This document shows, piece after piece, positions 56,422-64,000 of a DNA stretch of 64,000 nucleotides. The notes under the pieces are model-generated. The model made no database searches, was not told where the DNA came from, and was given only the letters and a program-made list of their open reading frames with translations. The number at the start of each line of letters is the position of its first letter. The first letter of the stretch is position 1. The stretch comes from Apodospora peruviana (taxonomy: Eukaryota; Ascomycota; Sordariomycetes; Sordariales; Lasiosphaeriaceae), in NCBI GenBank assembly GCA_033439685.1, contig JAUEDM010000001.1:2728001-2792000 (forward strand), written 5' to 3'. The position numbers and the translations under genes are program-made.

Positions 56422-58349
56422 TCATATCGAAATGCGCCCCGGTGCCGGCATCGCCGATGTGGTGTTCGAGCGCTTTGGCCGTAGGTTGATGACCATCTCC
56501 AGTTCCCGAAGCATGCCCCTGGTCGACTCAACCTTCTCCCTTGTTATTTCCTTCCTCTCGCGCTCTTCCTTCATCCTGGTGATTCGTTCTTCCCTTGTCA
56601 ACAAGCTGCGGGGTCGCGCGATAGCCACCGCTTCGAAGACTTCAGCTTCATCCGAATCACCCCGAGTACTGCCGATAGCTGAGCTTGGGGGCGATTCGCC
56701 TGTCAAGGCCTTGAAAGCCTCCAACGCTCCGCCTTCTTCGACTGTGGTCAAACCACTCATGGAACTTGCCGGTGAAAGGAGGGCGCTGATGGAGGATAGC
56801 CGTTTCTCATTGCGGTTGATACCCGACGCGAGTGCTGCTTTTCCTTCCTCCCATGCCTGGGTAAGCAGCTTCAAGTCCTGTCCGATTGACTCGTACTGGG
56901 CCATCATATTTGCACCAAGCTCAGAGACATCTTCGGCTTCGTTAAGTGTTCTCTCCGACTCTTCCCGCAGCAGCGCAAGTTTGGCCTGCAGGCCACGAAT
57001 TCCGGTGGACAGTGAGTTGAGCTTCGTGAACTGATTGCGTCGTCTCTCCCGCCCTGGTGACAGCGGCATTTTTGAATCCGAGACAGAAGGAAAGGCTATC
57101 AAGGTCAGCTGAGCCACGTTGTCATCGATAGTATAAAACCACTCACTCTCTTCCTCACTCAGAATCAACCTCAGCTTCTCATAACAGTCGCCAGTAACAT
57201 CATTAAGCGTCCGAAGTCCTTCAACCGCCGTTGACCATCGCAAAAAGTCGGTATTATCGCCTGTTGCTTCAAATGCGAGCAGAGCACAGAGAAAGATCCT
57301 TCTGACGGTGTGAAAGCGCGCGGCCGCAATCTTGAGTACCCGCAAAGATTCCGCATCTTCGAGTTCGCTCTCCGAGAACCCGCGCAATGCGTCTGAGATG
57401 TCGAGGTCGCCGATATCATAGACATCGTAGTACTTTTCGAGGTCGAGCTGTTCAGAAAACCCTTTGACGACGGTCGATACTTGGATGCAAGTCTTGATCA
57501 TCTCGGTTATACGCCCTCGGAGGACTTTGCGCAGGCGGCGGCAGCGACGAGTCTGACTTCTATCCTCGATGCGACTGATGGGCGGTAACGGCGCGCTTAA
57601 TCTATAGCCTCGGGAAACGAGCTCAACCTCCTGAATCAGGGACAAAGCAGCGCTGGAGGCGCTGTCGAAATCCTGCGACCTCGAAACAAAGGTGGTAACT
57701 TCGGCCAACGCCTGATCGCGCAGATACCTCAGCCACTGTTGCCGGATATACACATGCGCGAGCAGAACCGTCGCAACAAACACCACCACGGCAAAGATGA
57801 CGCGCTTCTTCGTCAAGTGGGAGTAGCCACCCGAATATACCCAGCTTATTATCCACGCCACAACGAGGGCGCCCGCGGCAGTAACTAGGAGACCTGTGGA
57901 TGTCGGAACCCTCGCATCGTGGGTGCTCGCCAGAGTCTCTCTCGGTTGGTGGTAGTAGTTCTGTTGGCCAGTAACCGAGTGGCTACTGAGTAGCTGCGAG
58001 GCGACGATGGTGTACCGAAACTTCTCGATGAACTTGAGGTTGTCGGCGCGATCTATTCTTGACGCTACAGCTTTCTGTCGCGCGTGCTGTTAGAGCCAGG
58101 CCAGTATATCGTGTCGCATGGAATACTCACAGAGTACGTGTTATGTAACGAGCTCAACCGATGCATATGCGGGACATCGAGGCGTAGTGGATCAGGAATG
58201 TTACTTCGAAACCGTTTCCTGACCACAGGACGCCCTACGGGCGCGAAGGACGGGCTCGACGGGGGTGAGTGCTCATGATCGTCATCGAGGCGCTCTGAGT
58301 GCGATGATGTATCCCACGTTTCGTGTTCTTCTTCGCCCTGGTCTGCCAT
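56422..58349 (-). CDS. Vezatin-domain membrane protein (Inp2-like, myosin-binding motif of peroxisomes)
   Basis: Family members are membrane anchors for myosin; yeast Inp2 links peroxisomes to the class V myosin Myo2. Exons 58131-58349 and 56422-58074 join over a 56-bp intron (GTGAGT...GACAG) in phase 0 to give 623 residues. An acidic, Pro/Ser-rich N-terminus is followed by two adjacent hydrophobic helices at about 133-153 and 164-182, a hairpin in the membrane. The vezatin-type block follows at about 215-255 (SLIQEVELVSRGYRL, PLPPISRIEDRSQ, RRCRRLRKVLR). Helical and coiled-coil segments run to the C-terminus. The domain name is from remembered motifs; whether the organelle is the peroxisome here is inference. 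Confidence 0.75.
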
Positions 58350-59607
58350 TGAGATGGTTAGAAGTATGCCCTGTATTCAGTTTCTCTCGCGCGGCGCGAC
58401 AAAGGAACGGCGTGAAAAAGGAGCGGGAGCGGGAGCGGGAGCAGGCACCAACCCTTAAGGTAGTCGGCAAGAGGAGTGCGGTCGTGAATGATGGTCTCCA
58501 TGAAAGATATTGGACGGTGACACGGTGGTAGCACCGGCTCTCTCCATCTGGTGCGCCCTCAGCTTTGTCGTCGACGACACCAACAAGCCGATGTCCACGA
58601 GGCCTTGGGGCGGAGCGGCCTGCAGCAGGCGATGGACGGTGGCGGTTGATGACGGCCTTCGATAGGAATAATGCGACACTTGCTAGTGCTGTTGGTTGCC
58701 GCTCTGCATGCTTCTGACACCGTTGGAAGCGCGTGGCCAAATGTCGGGGCCGATCGACCGGTTTCTGCTTCTTCAGCTTGAAAGTAAAGATGTTGGAGGT
58801 TGATGATGTCGAGACATAAACACGCAGCCGAAAAATAACAATGGACGTAACTCGCTTATTACTGCACTGCCCAGACGTTCATTAAAGGCCAGAAACCCCC
58901 TGGTACCGCGTGGTAGATGACGTTTAATTTGAACCTGGAAGCTCCAACGAGATGTCGGGGATCGAGCTCGTTGCGTTGCGATTGTGTCTGTGCTCCGTAA
59001 TTACCAAACTTCGCTACCTGTAGCGTTCCCACTCCTCAGGGCACCCCTGGAGTTCTGCGCGGGGAGAAATTTCTGTAAGGAAACGCACGTGGTACAGTAT
59101 TGTTACGAGATGCAGACAGCATGTCTCAATGGAAGTCACAAAAGTCACGTCACCACTCTGACCCTCCCGGAGCTTCAATCACCTGAAGTGATCGTCCAAT
59201 TATATCCATTTTTCTTCGGCAGTCGGCGGGAGAGCAACCAACCCCAGCTGCCGAAAGCCGAAACTGAGAGCGACGACCTGACGTGAGCTGTGCAGTATTG
59301 GCGGAACCGTAAAAATAGTAGGGAATTATACAGCATCATACATAGGTACTGAACCATGACAGAGATCAGCGAGCCCCGCCCCTTTTCAGCCTCCACCGCA
59401 GATCCCTGGGCCGTTATGGCGCAGCTCTCCACCACAACCCGACAACGCTCGGTTGAACAACAGCCTGATCCATTGTTGCGCCAGCGACAGCGACGATACG
59501 ACACCATCAACGACGACAACGACGATAGCGAATTACTACCACGACCGACCCAAACCCATACTCGCCCGCTAATTCAAAGCTACCAACAGCCCAAACCGAA
59601 ACCCAAA
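58350..59607. other. Divergent promoter, vezatin gene / EMC6
   Basis: 1.26 kb. It has a short GGGAGC hexamer repeat near 58422-58441. The plus frame is open from an ATG at 59356 into EMC6 (see the EMC6 entry). No separate gene is supported. Confidence 0.5.
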
Positions 59608-60053
59608 ATGCCGACAACCGAACGGGAGCTTCAAACCCATCCCATCGTCCAAGAATCCGTCGTCCACAACACCAGAGTCCGTCACATGTCCCCCCTGAAC
59701 AATCAAACCCTAGTCTAACATCTGAGAAACAGACACTATACAACCTACAATCCCTCACAGCGTCCCTCTTCGGCGTGGGCGCCGGCATCCTCGGCCTTGA
59801 GTCCTACTATGGCTTCCTCTTCTACCTAGTCTGCTCGATCCTCACGTCGCTCCTCTTCTACGTCGTCCGCATCGCGCCGACGGCGATACCGGCCGCTGCG
59901 GCAGTCAGCCCGCCGCACAAGGGAGGGAGCGGCGCGTTCGCCACGAGCCGCTACTTTCGGAGTCCCTTCGAGTTCTGGACCGGCGGCTTGCTCAACGGGC
60001 TGGCGGGGTTTATTCTGACGTGGACGCTCTTTTATGGTCTCGTGCGAGCGTGA
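59608..60053 (+). CDS. EMC6: ER membrane protein complex subunit 6
   Basis: A small subunit of the EMC insertase, which places tail-anchored and multi-pass proteins in the ER membrane. Exons 59608-59676 and 59733-60053 join over a 56-bp intron (GTCCGT...AACAG) in phase 0 to give 129 residues. The N-terminal family motif IVQESVVHNTRTLYNLQSLT spans the splice. SLFGVGAGILGLESYYGFLF begins the first membrane helix, a second helix follows (ILTSLLFYVV), and a last one ends the protein (GFILTWTLFYGLV). An Ala/Pro/Gly-rich loop lies between. The upstream frame is open to an ATG at 59356, which would add 84 disordered residues. I prefer 59608 from the usual family N-terminus. Confidence 0.88.
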
Positions 60054-60504
60054 AAATCCGAGCTTGGCGGACTTGGAAGTGTATATATGGCTGATTGACG
60101 AGGGGAAAAAAAGACTTGGGAGGATTTGAAATTCTTGAAAGACAGATATTATATTAAAAATATAAATGGCTGTCTGACTACCTAGTATGGAGATCGGCGT
60201 CTTGATATGATGAAGCGGAGCGACAGTATGCGGAATGAAGTGCTGCGCTATTGTGCGGAGTCATATATCCGACCTTGTCGACAACCTCCAGAGACCATTT
60301 CAAGAATTGAATGGTCACAAGTTGTGTTCTCGCTCAGGCTGGGCATGGGAAAACAACGGAGCTTTGTTCCATAAGGTACCTAAGGAAACAACTACCTTCT
60401 AGCCAATACTCTGGAAATCTACTCGCGAGTCATATAGAAGAAAAAGGCAAGACCACTGACATACAGCAAATAAATAACCACGAAAGAAACACAAATACTG
60501 ATTA
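60054..60504. other. Convergent spacer between EMC6 and the GTPase gene
   Basis: 451 bp of 3' flanks with one GGTACCTAAGG micro-repeat near 60376. No gene seen. Confidence 0.6.
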
Positions 60505-63168
60505 TCATTCTACGATCTCGACAACCTTTCCCACAAAGCCCTCCAGTCCCGACTTGTCTTTGCTCCTACCCTCAAGCAGCAGAATACACGACCCCAGCTC
60601 AATCCACTCGCGCGAAGACAACAGCTCCAACTGTACCTCGATCCCGTCTTCCTCGGCCGATTGCGCCGACACGATAGACTCAATTCTGCCCAGATCTGCC
60701 TCCTCGCTGAGACTGAAAATGTCGACAATATCTTCAGTCGCCATCTCGCTGCCATTGTCGTCCTGATATCCCACCCTCGACACGCACAGAACGCGTGCTG
60801 TGGCGCGGACGCTGGCGACATAGATGTTGACGAGACTGTTCACCGTCAGAGAGGAAGCATCGGCATCTTCAAAAACCGCAGTCAAACCGCTCGCAGCCTG
60901 CAGAGAGAGCCCGCTTGCGACCATGTGTTGACTAGGGACGGCCATAACCATTCCTTTGCGCGGTTTGGGAACCGTTGGGCGTGCCGTGTCCAGTCCCGTG
61001 CCTGGGTCGTCTGCGCGTTTTGGCAGGTCAAAGACCATCCCGATCGAACCCACCTGGCCTGCCATAAGGGTCTGAACAGGGAGGCGGAGGTTACGGATGC
61101 TGACGATCGATGCGGTATGCCATTCACCGTTGATGGCCGATGCGGATACCGCATTCCGGGCCGTAATGCGGCTCAGCTCAGACGAGGAGGGCTGTGACCG
61201 GGAAAGTCCATAACTACCCGGCGACGGTCTGTCTTCAGGGGTCTGGCCGTAAGAGCCGTCTTCTTCGGAAGGGAACGGTCCGACGACTACTTTGTCACCG
61301 ATGGACAGGCTGCCGAAACGTAAGTGTCCCGCCACCACGGTCCCGTGATCGGTTTCTTGGTCAGCATCATTCGTTGCTAGGGCGTACGACGCCGGGAGAC
61401 TAAATTTGTCTTCGATGTGGAATAGACAAGCTGGCTGCTCAGGATTCAATGCCGCGCCAACATAATCGTGTGAAGTTGGGTTCGGCGGTAACGGAAGTCC
61501 TTCAAGCAGCCCGTGAAGGAGACCAATCCCTCGCCCATCCACAGCGCTGGTTAGAACGATTGGAACGATGGAGACCAGATCGTTCTTTCCAGATATTGAA
61601 TCCAAAGCTCTTTTCACCGCCTCGCGATCTTTCGCCGAAACATTGCTGATGTTTGAATGACTTGTGGGATCTCCCCTGAGAATTAGGGGCGTTCGACCTG
61701 CCCTTTTGATGCCAGAGAGGACTTTATTCAGCATGCTGGCCACACCTGGCTTGCTGGCAAGATCTAACTTGGTTATGACAACGACTAGGGGTAAGTTGAG
61801 CCGTAGACATAGGTCCAGATGGGCGGATGCAAGGTCGATACCTTCACCAGCAGAACCTAGGATATCCATAGCCGATGATGTCGCTCCAACAGCCGAGGTG
61901 GACTCGGTGCTGTCGGCCGCTATGCAAAGCAAAGTCCAGTGCGGCGCCCATCCCACGATTCCGCGTAGGATGGTATGACGATAACGAGGATGACCAGCAG
62001 AGTCTAGCAGGTAGGCGAGCCGACCAGCTCTCGTGAAGTCATGTATGTCAATCCAAGATTCGACACCACTATGGGAATAGTTGATAATTTCCCCACCACT
62101 GTAACCGACGAGCTCTTGCGTCACAGATGAAGTCATGCCGGACGTGACCTCGTGGAGATGTTTGAGCAGACTGAGGCGGCTCTTTCCACGGCCGTTGTCA
62201 AGAGTGCCGCTCGAGAGAGTGCCTATAAGTGTAGACTTGCCCGATGTAGTTGGTCCCGTAAGCGTGACTCGCAGCTGGTCGGTCGTAAGAGGGCCTTGTT
62301 TTGCATCTGGCAGAGCCTCCGTCAACCGGGATAACGGATGGGGCTTCACTGCGTTCTGTTCAGTATCCCGCGGTCGCAGGTCAGGGGTGATCAAAGCCTC
62401 AGCTACCCAGAGTTTAGCATGACGCCGGAGGCTCTCCGGGGCGGCTCCAGGTGATTGCCCTGAGCTAGTTAGCTCGATCCACTCGCAGTCGCCAACAGTT
62501 ACCATGCGCAGGACCTTCATGTTGCATCCCAGGCTGGCAGCCATGATGCGAAGTGTGTTTAGACTTTCCTCCAGCTCATCCTTAGTTAGGCCGGCAAGTG
62601 TGCCGTCATCCGCCACGCCGATCTCATACAGAGCCCCCCGAGATGCTTCCAGTCCGGGCAGTAACTTGCCGAGCTTGACCGGGCCGTTCGAAGCCAGGCT
62701 CTCGTCAGGCAGCCGTGGAATGACGAGATCAGGAGCGGCAGAGCTAGCGTGATAAGGACATGATTGTTGCAGCCTCCAGAGCAGCTGAGTAGTGAGGTGT
62801 TCAAGACGATCTTGTCGCGCCGTCTGAGTGGAGGAATGAGAAGACCCAACCCCTATCGAACCAGCCTTCGTTGACTTGGGGTCAAGCGGGGGACGAGATT
62901 GCGTCGAGCCAGATATTCGGGAGGCGGTGCTCGCACGTTCATACTTCCTCCTTGGTCGCAGGAGCAGGTGTAGTTTATACTCTGTTGGGCCATCTTGAGG
63001 TTCTGCCTCCAACTTGGTCACGCCGTAGTCGGACAGCAGACCTGGGGCGATGGACCGGCGTAGCGTTGCGGACAGTCCCGTGGCAGCCGTTTGATTGCCG
63101 GCATCAGCCGGCCTCAACCATGGGGAGGCAACCCGGGGCGGGTCGGGATCAAACGTGAAAACCGACAT
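60505..63168 (-). CDS. GTPBP1/GTPBP2-like translational GTPase
   Basis: A GTP-binding protein of the EF-Tu-related GTPBP1 family, whose animal members act in mRNA surveillance and ribosome rescue. It is a single exon of 887 residues. An N-terminal 290 residues precede the G domain and include the family's own segment LYEIGVADDGTLAGLTKDEL at about 181-200. G1 is GPTTSGKST at 305-313, G3 is DSAGHPRY at 389-396 (the catalytic His is kept), and G4 is TKLD at 466-469. An insert interrupts the G domain after G4. Beta-barrel domains II and III fill the rest: HIEDKFSLP, VVAGHLRFGSLSIGDKVVVG, and GMVMAVPSQH with a later cap. The region around 660-700 is Ser-rich and probably a disordered loop. Confidence 0.88.
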   Translation of the reverse strand: MSVFTFDPDPPRVASPWLRPADAGNQTAATGLSATLRRSIAPGLLSDYGVTKLEAEPQDGPTEYKLHLLLRPRRKYERASTASRISGSTQSRPPLDPKSTKAGSIGVGSSHSSTQTARQDRLEHLTTQLLWRLQQSCPYHASSAAPDLVIPRLPDESLASNGPVKLGKLLPGLEASRGALYEIGVADDGTLAGLTKDELEESLNTLRIMAASLGCNMKVLRMVTVGDCEWIELTSSGQSPGAAPESLRRHAKLWVAEALITPDLRPRDTEQNAVKPHPLSRLTEALPDAKQGPLTTDQLRVTLTGPTTSGKSTLIGTLSSGTLDNGRGKSRLSLLKHLHEVTSGMTSSVTQELVGYSGGEIINYSHSGVESWIDIHDFTRAGRLAYLLDSAGHPRYRHTILRGIVGWAPHWTLLCIAADSTESTSAVGATSSAMDILGSAGEGIDLASAHLDLCLRLNLPLVVVITKLDLASKPGVASMLNKVLSGIKRAGRTPLILRGDPTSHSNISNVSAKDREAVKRALDSISGKNDLVSIVPIVLTSAVDGRGIGLLHGLLEGLPLPPNPTSHDYVGAALNPEQPACLFHIEDKFSLPASYALATNDADQETDHGTVVAGHLRFGSLSIGDKVVVGPFPSEEDGSYGQTPEDRPSPGSYGLSRSQPSSSELSRITARNAVSASAINGEWHTASIVSIRNLRLPVQTLMAGQVGSIGMVFDLPKRADDPGTGLDTARPTVPKPRKGMVMAVPSQHMVASGLSLQAASGLTAVFEDADASSLTVNSLVNIYVASVRATARVLCVSRVGYQDDNGSEMATEDIVDIFSLSEEADLGRIESIVSAQSAEEDGIEVQLELLSSREWIELGSCILLLEGRSKDKSGLEGFVGKVVEIVE

Positions 63169-63897
63169 CCGGATGAACTTGGTGCGCCGTTCACTTGGGA
63201 GTACGAATGCTATGTTCTGATCTACTGATTATAGACTTGTCGAACAACGCAACGACGAAGGGGGTTGAGATGGAGCTGTCAATGCGTGAGGGGACGATAG
63301 GTTCTTCGTTAGGATCGATATAGGGCAGATATTGCACAGCAGAGGGTCATCGTATGCCGGTATAAAAGGTGTATTTGAGGAATCATTTTGTGTGCTTTGA
63401 AGAGATGCCTTGCAAGCAACGACAAGGCAAGATTGAAAAGTCAAATTGTCTGATCGCGACAGCTGTTATCCTCCTCACACTCAGCTATCTCAATTGAGGC
63501 GAGACATCTTGGATAACTGTTGGCTGAGGTTTGTGCAGACGTGGGTAGGTTGACGGGTTAAGGTGACTGATCTTGATGGGAAGGCAAGAGCTTGCTTTGG
63601 ATGAGAGTTGTTGGCGAAGCCTGCTTGTGTGACGCATCTCATTTCACCTGAGCCAACACAACACTTCGGGTTGCTAAACTAATCATAACGTGTTATCGGT
63701 GTACTTGCAGAATCCACCTTTTGCGCCAATTTTAGCAGCAGACGGAAGTATATTCTAGCGAAGTTTGTGCATCCAAAGATTTGGTGGGAACCATAGCGAC
63801 CTGAGGCACACAAAGAAATAAAAAAGATCGACCGCATCGTCAACGCTTTCACGCTGCTCATCACAAAACATCAAACCAGGCGCAACAGTCTAGCAAG
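63169..63897. other. Divergent promoter at the right edge
   Basis: 729 bp between the GTPase gene (-) and the partial gene (+). No further feature is recognised. Confidence 0.5.
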
Positions 63898-64000
63898 ATG
63901 TCGATTTCAGAGATGTCGGAAGTGTCGGTTCAAGATGAGGAAAAGCAGCGGGCAATCATCATGGCGACGGCGAAGAAGAAAGAGGGCGGTTGCGTCCGCT
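63898..64000 (+). CDS. 5' end of a gene cut by the window edge
   Basis: An ATG at 63898 opens a frame that runs off the window after 34 codons. The peptide is acidic, then lysine-rich (ISEMSEVSVQDEEKQ, ATAKKKEGG). That is coding-like but not enough for a family. The preceding CA-rich leader (TCACAAAACATCAAACC) fits a fungal start. Confidence 0.5.
   Translation, partial: MSISEMSEVSVQDEEKQRAIIMATAKKKEGGCVR

Overview
The window is nuclear DNA of a filamentous ascomycete (Pezizomycotina, most likely a Sordariomycete). The genes are cut by short introns (50-130 bp) with fungal GT...CTAAC...AG signals. The gene set is typical of such fungi: a QDE-3/Sgs1-type RecQ helicase, a Zn(II)2Cys6 regulator, a CrnA-type nitrate transporter, ACR3, and DUF1765 and vezatin-domain proteins. 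Genes lie on both strands without operons. There is no rRNA, no CRISPR array and no intact transposon. I rebuilt the exon structures by hand from splice sites and reading-frame continuity, so the coding spans below include introns.

Layout, left to right. 1-1.5 kb: AT-rich stretch with a doubtful transposon relic. 1.5-7.2 kb (-): RecQ helicase. 7.7-8.6 kb (-): DUF1275 membrane protein. 11.9-13.6 kb (+): nitrate transporter behind a 3.3 kb upstream region. 14.2-15.5 kb (+): ribosome-biogenesis factor Rpf2. 16.3-18.0 kb (-): Upc2-like zinc-cluster regulator. 20.0-21.3 kb (+): cystathionine gamma-lyase. 22.5-24.1 kb (+): protein with what looks like a degenerate HNH fold. 24.6-24.9 kb (-): possible small secreted protein. 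27.1-31.4 kb (-): DUF1765 protein. 31.4-37.9 kb: gene-poor stretch with an intron-containing tRNA-His and many short palindromic repeats. 37.9-39.3 kb (+): arsenite exporter ACR3. 40.0-40.8 kb (-): secreted Met-rich protein. 43.9-44.4 kb (+): 87-residue conserved small protein. 45.5-47.0 kb (-): triple-KH RNA-binding protein. 49.0-50.1 kb (+): CENP-K-like kinetochore protein with an apparent frame break. 50.8-51.5 kb (+): dUTPase. 52.0-53.5 kb (-): pyridoxal kinase with an 11-nt microexon. 54.7-55.7 kb (-): PCNA. 56.4-58.3 kb (-): vezatin/Inp2-type membrane protein. 59.6-60.1 kb (+): EMC6. 60.5-63.2 kb (-): GTPBP1-like GTPase. 63.9 kb (+): start of a gene cut by the window edge.

Functional themes. 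The right third is housekeeping. It includes S-phase genes (dUTPase and PCNA, about 5 kb apart, both with MCB-like ACGCG boxes upstream), a kinetochore gene, and ER and peroxisome membrane genes. The centre (31-44 kb) is gene-poor and holds condition-dependent or lineage-variable genes (ACR3, secreted protein). The items most worth a second look are: a C20 tract just behind the stop codon of the poly(C)-binding-type KH gene; a frame-preserving intron inside the zinc cluster of the Upc2-like regulator; the 11-nt microexon; the CENP-K frame break; the HNH-like protein lacking the usual catalytic residues; and two families of dispersed palindromic micro-repeats.
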